A DNA stretch of 38,641 nt, from NCBI RefSeq assembly GCF_001552655.1, contig NZ_BCRP01000023.1, positions 1-38,641 of the forward strand. Reading direction: 5' to 3'. Numbering within the stretch: position 1 is the stretch's first letter; each line of letters starts with the position of its first letter. Shown one piece after another: positions 24,457-32,198 of the stretch. This stretch comes from Alicyclobacillus kakegawensis NBRC 103104. Lineage in GTDB: Bacteria > Bacillota > Bacilli > Alicyclobacillales > Alicyclobacillaceae. The translations under genes were made by a program, and so were the position numbers. The notes beneath the pieces were generated by a model. It had not been told where the DNA came from and did no database searches. It saw nothing but the letters and a program-made list of their open reading frames with translations.

Positions 24457-25311
24457 ATGAATCAACGCACCTTTGCTGGACGAGTGTTCGATACGGTCAA
24501 CGTTGCCGTGCTCACGTTGGTGTCGCTGGCTACATTGCTCCCGTTTGTCTATGTGGTCGTCGCCTCGTTTTCCGCGACGGACGACATTATCCCAAAATCG
24601 TTTACGCTCAGCGCCTACCGATACCTGTTCTCGACTGACACGTTTGTGCGCAGTCTGGGTATATCCATTTACATCACGGTCGTCGGCACGGTGCTCAGTT
24701 TGGTTGCGACGGCGTTATCCGCCTACGCCCTCTCACACCGGAAACTGCCAGGCCGCAGGTTCTTCCTCTTGCTGGTCTTGTTCACCATGCTGTTCAACGG
24801 AGGGATGATTCCCACCTATTTCGTGGTGAAAGACCTGGGAATGATCAACACCCTGTGGTCGCTGATGATTCCAGGGCTCATCAGTAGCTTCTATCTCATT
24901 ATCATGAAAAACTTCTTCCTCGAAATCCCAGAGGACTTGAAAGAAGCGGCGCGGATAGACGGGTGTACCGAATTGGGCGTTCTGTTCCGGGTGGTGTTGC
25001 CGCTCTCGTTGCCCGTGTTGGCCGCGTTTGGGCTGTTCTATGCGGTTGGCATCTGGAACCAATACTTTAATGCCATTCTTTATATCAATGATCAGACCAA
25101 GTGGCCCATACAAGTGTTGCTGCAACAGATCGTGGTGCTAGCCTCAGGCGGCTTCGGCAACGCCTCCGGTTCAGCCGACACGGTCCAGATTTTTGGACAA
25201 GGGGTGCGCATGGCCGTCATTGTCATATCCACCATTCCCATTTTGATAATATATCCTTTCCTGCAAAAACATTTTGCGAAAGGTATGTTATTAGGTTCAG
25301 TCAAAGGCTGA
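24457..25311 (+). CDS. sugar ABC transporter permease, YtcP/CUT1 type
   Basis: A 284-residue second permease of the importer. It starts with a hydrophobic segment (VAVLTLVSLATLLPFVYVVVASF), the family block GTVLSLVATALSAYALSHRKLPGR, and the membrane-associated EAA loop EAARIDGCTELGVLFRVVLP; LFTMLFNGGMIPTYFVVKDLG is a characteristic YtcP stretch. GAGGGGGGAA (24442-24452) precedes ATG 24457. It follows the first permease by 13 bases, so the two form one heterodimeric channel. No ATP-binding gene lies nearby. Confidence 0.92.
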   Translation: MNQRTFAGRVFDTVNVAVLTLVSLATLLPFVYVVVASFSATDDIIPKSFTLSAYRYLFSTDTFVRSLGISIYITVVGTVLSLVATALSAYALSHRKLPGRRFFLLLVLFTMLFNGGMIPTYFVVKDLGMINTLWSLMIPGLISSFYLIIMKNFFLEIPEDLKEAARIDGCTELGVLFRVVLPLSLPVLAAFGLFYAVGIWNQYFNAILYINDQTKWPIQVLLQQIVVLASGGFGNASGSADTVQIFGQGVRMAVIVISTIPILIIYPFLQKHFAKGMLLGSVKG

Positions 25312-25343
25312 GCTGACAGAAGAATAGGGAGGTCGAAGATGGA

Positions 25344-26894
25344 ATGGAAGCAAAGAAGAGGTCGATGATGGCAGGTAGTGCGGTTGCGGCAGGGGCGTTG
25401 TTGTTGACAACTGTTGTAAGCGGTTGCGGGGGCTCTTCCGGCGGAAACACCAGCAACAGCGGGGCCGCTTCGGGCTCCAAATCGCAGGGTCCGGTCACCA
25501 TTTCCATGATCTATGACTTTGCCGGCAAGGAGTTTCCGAAGGCGGGTAACGAGGTCCAAAGGGCCATTGAGAAGTACACCAATACGAAGTTGAATATTCA
25601 GGCGCTTCCCAGCACGACGTACGCTCAGAAGATCCCAGTGATGGTCGCCTCCGGGGATTTACCTGACGTCATCGCCGGCGATCCGCACGCGCAAGGTTCA
25701 TCCTGGCTGCTCAATGCCATTCAGCAGGGCCAATTTTGGGATCTCACTCCGTACATCAAGCAGTACCCGAAGTTGTTCAACATCAATCCGGTCATCCTGA
25801 AGAACGCGGAGGTGAACGGTCACCTGTACGGGCTGCCGCGGGTGCGTCCGTTGGCACGGAACGTCACCTTTGTGCGCGCCGACTGGTTGAAAAATCTCGG
25901 TCTCCAGGTACCGAAAACACTTAATCAATACCTGGATATGCTTAGAAAGTTCACCCACGACGACCCGGACAAGGATGGAAAGAATGACACGTTTGGTGCG
26001 TCGGTGACGACCGCATTTGCGACCACCGTCGACTCGTTCGCCGTCGCCTTCGGAGCGCCGAACAATTGGGAAGTCGTCAACGGGAAGTTCATCAAGGACG
26101 TGGACACTCCGCAGTATCTGCAGGGATTGGAATTTGAGAAGAAAATGTACGACGAGCACTTGGTTAACTCCGATTCGGCAGTCATCCAGCGGCCCCAGTG
26201 GGAAGGGTATTTCTTCGACGGGAAGGCGGGATCCATCGGTAACACGTCGAACACGGGCGACGCGTACCTGGCCAGCCTCAAACAGAATAACCCCAAGGCG
26301 GAGATTACCGCGTTCAGCGCGCTTAAGGCTCCAAATGGAAAGATCCGCGTACCCGCCGGTCCTGGCTACAATGGGGAGCTCATGTTTCCGAAGTCGTCCG
26401 TGAAGACTGAGGCACAACTCAAGCAGATCCTGGACTTCTTTGAAAAACTTGACGAACGCCCGATGGCCAACCTGCTCGCCTATGGAATCGAAGGCAAGGA
26501 TTATACCGTGAAGAACGGCAAGGCAGTCATCAATCCCAACTCCGACTACATGGACACGGTTGGATATCCGTATCGTTACACATTGGGCGTGGTGGATCCA
26601 ACCACCTATGCAATACCGGCCGCCAATCTGAGCGCCATTGACAAACTGACCAACAAGCTTGTCGAAGAGAACGACAAGTATGCTGTTGTGGACCCAACCT
26701 ATACCCTGACCTCGCCCACCTACCAACAGCGCGGCGCGCAGCTCGACAAATTGCTGACCGATGCCAACACGCAGTTCTTGCTCGGCAAGATCACAGTACA
26801 GCAGTGGAAGGCGCAGGTCAAAAAATGGCATGAGGAAGGCGGTGACCAAATCGCCAAGGAGTATGCGGAAGCCTACGCGAAGCAACAGAAGTAG
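25344..26894 (+). CDS. LplA-type extracellular solute-binding lipoprotein
   Basis: A 516-residue family 1 solute-binding protein. It has a short signal peptide with a lipobox VVSGC (Cys at about 28), then a Gly/Ser/Asn linker. Body features typical of LplA proteins are VASGDLPDVIAGD, FWDLTPYIKQYPKLF, NGHLYGLPR and the Ca-binding-like DDPDKDGKNDTFG loop near residue 210. AGGGAGGT (25326-25333) precedes ATG 25344. It captures the sugar for the two upstream permeases, probably an oligosaccharide or oligouronide given its length and neighbours. Only the exact sugar is uncertain. Confidence 0.92.
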   Translation: MEAKKRSMMAGSAVAAGALLLTTVVSGCGGSSGGNTSNSGAASGSKSQGPVTISMIYDFAGKEFPKAGNEVQRAIEKYTNTKLNIQALPSTTYAQKIPVMVASGDLPDVIAGDPHAQGSSWLLNAIQQGQFWDLTPYIKQYPKLFNINPVILKNAEVNGHLYGLPRVRPLARNVTFVRADWLKNLGLQVPKTLNQYLDMLRKFTHDDPDKDGKNDTFGASVTTAFATTVDSFAVAFGAPNNWEVVNGKFIKDVDTPQYLQGLEFEKKMYDEHLVNSDSAVIQRPQWEGYFFDGKAGSIGNTSNTGDAYLASLKQNNPKAEITAFSALKAPNGKIRVPAGPGYNGELMFPKSSVKTEAQLKQILDFFEKLDERPMANLLAYGIEGKDYTVKNGKAVINPNSDYMDTVGYPYRYTLGVVDPTTYAIPAANLSAIDKLTNKLVEENDKYAVVDPTYTLTSPTYQQRGAQLDKLLTDANTQFLLGKITVQQWKAQVKKWHEEGGDQIAKEYAEAYAKQQK

Positions 26895-26930
26895 CCATGA
26901 CCAGACAAAACATTAGTTATTCGTGGGGAC

Positions 26931-26957
26931 AAAGGGCTGCCCATGTGGTAGCCCTTT
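26931..26957 (+). terminator. terminator-like hairpin after the solute-binding protein gene
   Basis: AAAGGGCT (26931-26938) pairs with AGCCCTTT (26950-26957), extended inward by one wobble and two C-G pairs. It is 37 bases past the stop codon of the lipoprotein gene. The following bases (ACCTTTG) make a weak T-run, so efficiency may be moderate. Confidence 0.65.
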
Positions 26958-27070
26958 ACCTTTGACACCTCGTTATTTTCCACATCCATACGGCAGCGGT
27001 TGACGCCATAACCTCTTACTGCTTAGGCAAGTTGGAAAAGTCCGTTGCATCTTCAATTCTGTCTTGCTAA

Positions 27071-27098
27071 TATAATTGTAACTAAGTTGCATCAACTT
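27071..27098 (+). promoter_or_regulatory. ubiX operon -10 box and perfect palindrome, candidate IclR operator
   Basis: TATAAT (27071-27076) is a perfect -10 box. The best -35 (TTGCAT, 27045-27050) is 20 bases away, a poor spacing that suggests activator dependence. Immediately downstream, AAGTTG (27084-27089)-CAT-CAACTT (27093-27098) forms a perfect 15-base inverted repeat at the expected start of transcription. The IclR-family gene at 27824 is the natural candidate to bind it. Confidence 0.5.
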
Positions 27099-27281
27099 GG
27101 TTGCACGTATGACCGTGAAGAACGGTATCGCTCTCGGTGTCACTGTTGATACCGAAGCTACAGGTATCTGTTTCGAGTGCGCATCATCACCGGCATAGTT
27201 CGCGCGGCATGTTGGTGGGGGTCGATGGAAGCGTGGAGACCATAAACGCGCGAAAGCGTGGAAGTGTGTGGGAGCGGTGAT

Positions 27282-27839
27282 ATGCGTATAATCGTGGGAA
27301 TCACTGGTGCCTCCGGGGCCATCCTGGGGATTCGCACCCTTGAAGTTTTGCGAGCTTTACATATTGAGTCGTACTTGATTCTGAGCAAGTGGGCGGAAGC
27401 TACCATTCATCAGGAGACCGACTGGTCTCTGTCCGATGTCAAGCAGCTGGCCACCCATGTATATTCAGCTGCCGACCAGGCTGCGGCCGTGTCGAGCGGC
27501 TCGTTTCCCGTTGACGGGATGATTGTGGTCCCGTGCAGTATGAAAACACTCGCCAGCATACGTATGGGGCTCGCGGACAATCTGATTATGCGGGCCGCCG
27601 ACGTCACCATCAAGGAGTCTCGGAAACTAGTGCTTGTTCCGCGCGAGACGCCTGTTAGTGCCATTCACTTGGAGAACATGCTCCGCTTGGCGGAGATTGG
27701 GGTGTCCATTGTGCCGCCCATGCCGGCATTTTACAATCGACCTACGAGTGTCGATGACATCGTGAATCACATCGTGGCCCGAGCACTCGATCAGTTTGGA
27801 ATAGAGTCCAACCTGATAAAACGGTGGAAAGCGGATTAG
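27282..27839 (+). CDS. ubiX: UbiX-family flavin prenyltransferase
   Basis: A 185-residue flavoprotein that makes prenylated FMN from FMN and dimethylallyl phosphate, the cofactor for UbiD decarboxylases. It has the N-terminal GITGASGA (6-13), SSGSFPVDGMIVVPCSMKTLASI, the LVLVPRETPVS block, and MPAFYNRP near the C-terminus. ATG 27282 matches the usual N-terminus; GGAGCGGTG lies just upstream, while the longer frame adds a non-conserved GTG-start tail. It is the first gene of ubiX-iclR-ubiD-MFS, and the UbiD gene lies only about 1.1 kb away. Confidence 0.93.
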   Translation: MRIIVGITGASGAILGIRTLEVLRALHIESYLILSKWAEATIHQETDWSLSDVKQLATHVYSAADQAAAVSSGSFPVDGMIVVPCSMKTLASIRMGLADNLIMRAADVTIKESRKLVLVPRETPVSAIHLENMLRLAEIGVSIVPPMPAFYNRPTSVDDIVNHIVARALDQFGIESNLIKRWKAD

Positions 27840-28660
27840 GTACGGAGGGTGGCGAGTCTGCAATCTATGGTGACGCGGAACCAAAATCTAACCGGAATGG
27901 GGATGGTCGATTGCTGGCGGTGATTCGCACGATGCAACTGTTGGACGCGCTGGTCCAGGCGCCGGATGGCATGGGCGTGATGGAGCTGGCGAATGCCTTG
28001 AAGATTCACAAGGCGGATGTGTCGAGAATTCTCTCCACGCTCCAAGACATGGGGTATGTCATCCAGGACGAGCGGACAGGCCGATTCACCGTTTCATTCA
28101 AGTTTGTGGCGATGGCGTTGCGGTACAAGGATCACACAGAGTTGGAGGACATCGTGCAGCCAGTGCTCGCGGAGTTGGTCCGTCAGACCGGAGAGAGTGT
28201 GCAGTTTGCGGTGGAGCAAAATCGCGAACTGATTTATGTGGAGCGGATGGATGGTACCAAACCCCTGCGAGTGGCGTCGATGCTCGGATTGAGCGCTCCT
28301 CTGCACGCCACTGCGGCGGGGAAGGTATGGTTGGCCAGTCTGCCCAAAGAGGAAGTTGTGGCGTTGATGAAGGAACGCGGCATGGAGGCCGTGACCGAAC
28401 ATACCATCACGGATCTGAACGCATTGCTACGCGAGCTGGCACAGGTGCGTGAGCAAGGGTATGCCGTATCCCGGGAAGAGGTCAATCCAACCGTGTTTGG
28501 CCTGGCCGTCCCTGTACATGACCGAAAGGGGATGGTGCGGGCCGCCGTGGTGGTAACTCTGCCGATGTATGAGGCAACGGAGGAGAGGATTGATGCAGTG
28601 AAGTCGCGAGCGATGAAAGCGGCCGATATCCTCTCGGAACAGCTCTCGCTCATTTGGTGA
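27824..28660 (+). CDS. IclR family transcriptional regulator
   Basis: A 278-residue regulator. The winged helix (about 30-90) contains ANALKIHKADVSRILSTLQDMGYV; the effector domain (about 105-270) has GESVQFAVEQNRELIYVERM, GLSAPLHATAAGKVWLAS and GYAVSREEVNPTVFGLAVPV, all IclR marks. The assumed GTG at 27824 overlaps the ubiX end by 16 bases and has no visible ribosome binding site; no later ATG or GTG lies well before the DNA-binding domain, so translational coupling is likely. The protein probably senses the acid handled by the UbiD module and may act as repressor or activator. Confidence 0.85.
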   Translation: MESGLGTEGGESAIYGDAEPKSNRNGDGRLLAVIRTMQLLDALVQAPDGMGVMELANALKIHKADVSRILSTLQDMGYVIQDERTGRFTVSFKFVAMALRYKDHTELEDIVQPVLAELVRQTGESVQFAVEQNRELIYVERMDGTKPLRVASMLGLSAPLHATAAGKVWLASLPKEEVVALMKERGMEAVTEHTITDLNALLRELAQVREQGYAVSREEVNPTVFGLAVPVHDRKGMVRAAVVVTLPMYEATEERIDAVKSRAMKAADILSEQLSLIW

Positions 28661-28953
28661 TCCGACGCGCTCCTGGTCCCATTAATTTCCTTATTGGGAT
28701 TGTTCAACCAGAGTGGCTCATGAGCATCCTACGGACGTGTAACCTGACAGGGAGGTGAGAGAGGTGAGGGCGCGGTTGCCGCCGCAGTGATGCACCATCA
28801 CACGTAGGCGATGTGACAGACGCACTTGGGTAATGACCGCCATCCTATAGGGCATCGCCTCAGCGGAGAAGGTTGTGGAGATTTTCGGGGAAGCAAGTGT
28901 CCGCGTAGCCGTCTTTTCCGCCGCGGACCCAGCCCAAGAAGGGACGAGGTTAC
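28661..28953. other. 293-bp spacer between iclR and ubiD
   Basis: The spacer is unusually long for genes of one operon. A hairpin CCCATTAA/TTATTGGG (one mismatch, 28678-28698) follows iclR and could act as a weak terminator. A tiny open frame of about 8 codons with a strong AGGGAGGTGAG site lies near 28764, too short to claim. I see no clear promoter for ubiD. Confidence 0.4.
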
Positions 28954-30405
28954 ATGTCGCACGGAAATCCGTTGGATCTGAGAGCATGGTTGGATGATAT
29001 GCAGGCGCGTGAAGAGCTCCAGGTGGTCCAGGGCGCCAATTGGGAACTGGAACTCGGAGCCATCAGTGAATTGAACGTACGGCGTGACGGCAACAAAGCG
29101 CTGCTGTTCGACGACATCCGGGGTTATCCCCGGGGATTCCGGGTTCTGACGTGCACCACCAGCAGCCCGTTTCGCCTGGCTTCCCTCCTTCGTGCACCGC
29201 TCACTCGTGACCACAACGAACTGGTTCGTTGGCTGCGGGGTAAACCGAAGGAGTGGGAGTCACGAGCCCGCGACTTTGGTTTCGTCTCGGTGAAGGATGG
29301 GCCGGTTTTCGAGCACGTGGACAGAGATGGCGCGGTCGATGTATTGAAGTTCCCGTCTCCTCTTTGGCACGAGGGAGATGGGGGCCGTTACATTGGCACC
29401 GGCTGTGCGGTCGTGACGAAGGACTACGATTCGGACTGGATAAACGTGGGCACGTATCGGGTTATGGTGCACGACTCGACTCACGTGGGTCTGGATATGG
29501 TCTCCGGAAAGCACGGGCATATCCAATTTCAGAAGCATGCGGCGGCGGGCAAGCCATTTCCGGTGTGCATTGTGATTGGTGCCCATCCGCTGTGTTACCT
29601 CATCTCCGGCATCGAGGTGCCGTACGGGATGTGCGAGTTCAACTATATCGGAGCCATTCTGAACGAACCGGTGGAGGTGGTACACGGAGAACTGACGGGA
29701 CTGCCGTTCCCGGCTGCCGCAGAGATCGTCCTCGAGGGGTGGATTTACCCCGGCGACGAACGATTGGAAGGTCCGTTTGGAGAGTTTCATGGGTATTACC
29801 AGGCTGGGGCAAAGTCGGCGCCGGTTGTGACGGTGGAACGCGTGTACTACCGGTCCCATCCTATCATTGTCGGCAGCCCGCCGGCCAAACCGCCCAATGA
29901 CTACTCGTACTCCAAGGCCGTGATGCGCTCGGCCTTGCTGTTTGATGCCCTGGTGGCAGCCGGTGTGCCTGGCGTTGAGTCAGTGTGGGCGCACGAAATC
30001 GGCGGAGCGCGGATGTTCACTGTGGCCAGCATCAAACAGCGGTACGCCGGTCACGCTCGCCAGTGTGGCCATGTCCTCAGCCAGTGCGGGGTCGGGGCGT
30101 ACATGGGACGCTACTCGGTCGTGGTGGATGACGACATCGATCCGTCCAATCTGTCCGAAGTCATGTGGGCAGTCGCTACTCGTACAGACCCGGCCAGAGA
30201 TATCGACATCATTCAAAACGCGATGGGCTCGAAGAACGATCCGATGTCCATCGCATACACGTCCAAGGCGATGTTCAGCTCGCGAGCCATTATCGACGCC
30301 TGCCGCCCATTTGATCACCTGCAGGACTTTCCACCGGTGGCACAGGTCAGTGCTCGCCTGCAAGACGAGGTGAGAGCCAAGTGGCGTGACGTCCTGGCGC
30401 TGTGA
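28954..30405 (+). CDS. UbiD family prenyl-FMN-dependent decarboxylase
   Basis: A 483-residue reversible decarboxylase. N-terminal domain 1-110; the cofactor-binding region contains INVGTYR (163-169), whose Arg169 is the usual active-site arginine, and HIQFQKHAAAGKPFPV. The acid-rich stretch AAEIVLEG (255-262) with GPFGEFHGYY (273-282) carries the family glutamates. A GAAGGGACGAGG site precedes the ATG. UbiD enzymes remove CO2 from unsaturated or aromatic acids, such as hydroxybenzoates or cinnamates. With ubiX, IclR and an organic-acid MFS around it, it is a catabolic and not a ubiquinone enzyme. The substrate is not recognisable. Confidence 0.92.
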   Translation: MSHGNPLDLRAWLDDMQAREELQVVQGANWELELGAISELNVRRDGNKALLFDDIRGYPRGFRVLTCTTSSPFRLASLLRAPLTRDHNELVRWLRGKPKEWESRARDFGFVSVKDGPVFEHVDRDGAVDVLKFPSPLWHEGDGGRYIGTGCAVVTKDYDSDWINVGTYRVMVHDSTHVGLDMVSGKHGHIQFQKHAAAGKPFPVCIVIGAHPLCYLISGIEVPYGMCEFNYIGAILNEPVEVVHGELTGLPFPAAAEIVLEGWIYPGDERLEGPFGEFHGYYQAGAKSAPVVTVERVYYRSHPIIVGSPPAKPPNDYSYSKAVMRSALLFDALVAAGVPGVESVWAHEIGGARMFTVASIKQRYAGHARQCGHVLSQCGVGAYMGRYSVVVDDDIDPSNLSEVMWAVATRTDPARDIDIIQNAMGSKNDPMSIAYTSKAMFSSRAIIDACRPFDHLQDFPPVAQVSARLQDEVRAKWRDVLAL

Positions 30406-30528
30406 GAGGACGTTCTGATGCTGGCGCCACTCTGCCTCATGATGGAGGATTTGACATCCGTGTAATGACGAGTGAAGTCTCGTTCAGCACGGAAAATAAC
30501 CGGGAACCATGGAAGGGACGTGTACGTT

Positions 30529-31821
30529 ATGGAGAGGCCTGAGTCTCGCGGTTCCACTTGGTCTGTGTATGAGTGGGCCGTTGTATTGATGCTTCTCGCG
30601 GCGTTGGTCATCTCGGCTATCGATCGAGTCAACATTTCTATCGTCGGAGCCTATTGGGTTAAGCACCACATCATTACCTCTCAGCAACTGGGTCTGCTAC
30701 AGTCCATCTTCAGTTGGTCGTTGACCCTGTTCCTGTTGGCCGCGGGGCCTATCGCCGATCGCTTTCACCCGCGCCGAGTCCTCCCCATCGGAATGGTCCT
30801 GTGGACAGTGGCAACCTGGCTGTCCGCCATCACTCTAAAGATACCCGTACTGGCGGCATTTCGAGCCTTGCTCGGTATCGGCGAGTCGGCCCTGCTACCC
30901 TCCGCGCCGCGGATTGTCATTGAAAACATTCCAGCGCGCGACCGCAGCAAGGCTATCAGCCTCTATTTCACGGGGAACAAATTGGGCCCGACGCTCGGGC
31001 TTCCCCTCGCAGCCGCCGTCTTAGTATGGCTTGGTTGGCGGCAGGTGTTCTTCGTTACAGGCGCCCTTAGCCTGATATGGGCGATAGTCTGGTTGCTCAT
31101 CTATCGAAAAGACAAGGGAATCCAGCCTTCATCGGACTCGCCTGTGGAAAGGGCAAACGTCTCCTGGGGTCGACTGTTTGCATATCGAAACACGTGGGCG
31201 ATGATCATCGGTCAATTTGGGTATCTGTACGTGCTGTATGTGTTCTTGACCTGGCTGCCGGGAATTCTGGTTTTGCAAGAACATCTGAGCATCGGTCAGA
31301 GTGGCTCCCTCAGTGCGCTGCCCTTTATTGTATCCATCGTCACGACCATTCTCGGTGGATGGTTGGCAGACGCCTGGGTGAACCGTGGCGGGAACCGGAC
31401 CGTGGTACGCAAGACGATCATCGGTGGCGGTCTTGTGCTCAGCACTGTCTGCGTGCTGATTGCCGCTTACAGCACTTCGTCAACGATGACGGTGGTGTTT
31501 TTGGTACTCACCATGGCTGCGATGGGGCTCGTGACCGGGAGCGTGAACTCCCTGCCCATGGACTTGGCTCCGCCCAAGGTGGTCTCCTCGGTCAGCTCGT
31601 TGCAGAACTTCGGTGGCAATATGGGTGCATCGTTCGCACCCCTCCTCACCGGTGCGCTGTACGGCACGTTTCACAGTTTCCGGATCCCACTCATTATCAC
31701 CGGGGCTGTAGCGCTGTTGGGCGCACTCGCCTACGTCATTCTGCTGGGCAGGGTGGAGCGTACGTACGAGGTGGAGGCGTTGGAGAAGCCTGTATCTGGA
31801 GCTGTGGCGCTTGAAGATTGA
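30529..31821 (+). CDS. MFS transporter, ACS-like organic acid family
   Basis: A 430-residue permease with 12 predicted membrane segments. It shows the characteristic N-terminal AIDRVNISI segment, the loop GPIADRFHPRR, RALLGIGESALLPS and GNKLGPTLGLPLAAAV typical of the anion:cation symporter (ACS) group, and the second-half WLADAWVNRGG. ATG 30529 follows GGAAGGGA (30511-30518) with a 10-base gap; a GTG at 30520 is an alternative. It is the last gene of the ubiX-iclR-ubiD operon. Its role is probably uptake of the aromatic or hydroxy-acid substrate of UbiD. Confidence 0.88.
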   Translation: MERPESRGSTWSVYEWAVVLMLLAALVISAIDRVNISIVGAYWVKHHIITSQQLGLLQSIFSWSLTLFLLAAGPIADRFHPRRVLPIGMVLWTVATWLSAITLKIPVLAAFRALLGIGESALLPSAPRIVIENIPARDRSKAISLYFTGNKLGPTLGLPLAAAVLVWLGWRQVFFVTGALSLIWAIVWLLIYRKDKGIQPSSDSPVERANVSWGRLFAYRNTWAMIIGQFGYLYVLYVFLTWLPGILVLQEHLSIGQSGSLSALPFIVSIVTTILGGWLADAWVNRGGNRTVVRKTIIGGGLVLSTVCVLIAAYSTSSTMTVVFLVLTMAAMGLVTGSVNSLPMDLAPPKVVSSVSSLQNFGGNMGASFAPLLTGALYGTFHSFRIPLIITGAVALLGALAYVILLGRVERTYEVEALEKPVSGAVALED

Positions 31822-31985
31822 AATCAGTATCTGAAACCGTACCTGCATTCCTGCTATGAAGACCTGGATTTACATATCAAAGTGATGGGTTCAGGGTGTA
31901 GGTCGGCGGAAGAAAGAACGGATCGGCAAGTTCACTGTCGAGACTGAGTTCTCCGATGGGAAAATCCATATTTTACAGATTGTGA

Positions 31986-32062
31986 ACAGGGCAAACCAGC
32001 GGAAACGTTGGGACGCAAAGCCACGGGTCTACGGACGTATGTCTATGGCGGCCGGGTTGCCA
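31986..32062 (+). ncRNA. cyclic di-GMP-I (GEMM) riboswitch aptamer
   Basis: The conserved GEMM-I elements occur in order: AGGGCAAACC (31988-31997), a hairpin CCAGCG-GAAA-CGTTGG (31996-32011) with a GAAA tetraloop, GGACGCAAAGCC (32011-32022), a second hairpin arm, TATGGCGGCC (32044-32053) and the 3' GGGTTGCC (32054-32061). The first G-rich stretch reads AGGG, keeping the guanosine that selects c-di-GMP, rather than the A found in cGAMP-type variants. An expression platform with a terminator follows. It lies upstream of a chemoreceptor, a common GEMM target. The aptamer call is strong; ligand choice is inferred. Confidence 0.9.
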
Positions 32063-32127
32063 CATCATCCAGACAATCTCAGATGATCGGCCAGGCAACC
32101 GTACGTCTATGCGCAGGTTGCTTTTTT
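32063..32127 (+). terminator. riboswitch expression platform: antiterminator and intrinsic terminator
   Basis: Terminator: GCAACC (32095-32100) pairs with GGTTGC (32116-32121), followed by six T residues (32122-32127). Competing structure: GGTTGCC at the aptamer 3' end (32055-32061) can pair with GGCAACC (32094-32100), and ATCATC (32064-32069) with GATGAT (32082-32087), forming a nested antiterminator. If ligand binding locks the aptamer 3' strand, the terminator should form, so the switch is predicted to be OFF at high c-di-GMP. Confidence 0.8.
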
Positions 32128-32198
32128 GCTGCATCTGACGCTCGGCACTTGGGGACTAGACAATAAAGAAGATCCATGGTGGTAGGGGGATTGCATTC

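Larger units (their letters stand above)
26895..27281. other. intergenic region with terminator, promoter and inverted repeat
   Basis: No gene is visible. The stretch holds a terminator-like hairpin at 26931-26957, a TATAAT box (27071-27076), a perfect inverted repeat at 27084-27098 and a second inverted repeat CGGTATC (27123-27129)/GATACCG (27148-27154) with an 18-base loop. The heptamer GTTGCAT also recurs around 27044 and 27087. It separates the sugar ABC operon from the ubiX operon. Confidence 0.55.
31822..32198. other. leader region between the MFS and chemoreceptor genes
   Basis: The region contains no gene. Bases 31986-32062 hold a c-di-GMP-I riboswitch aptamer, followed by the expression platform and intrinsic terminator (see separate entries). 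The 160 bases upstream of the aptamer contain no obvious promoter, although transcription must begin there if the riboswitch works in its own unit. Confidence 0.55.

Noticed and set aside
27123-27154. CGGTATC/GATACCG inverted repeat as a possible riboswitch or attenuator before ubiX
   Set aside because: The 18-base loop is not part of any recognised riboswitch architecture, and no terminator follows.
28764-28790. A tiny GTG-started frame of about 8 codons behind a strong AGGGAGGTGAG site, possible leader peptide of ubiD
   Set aside because: It is too short to judge, and no attenuator hairpin with a T-run could be found downstream.
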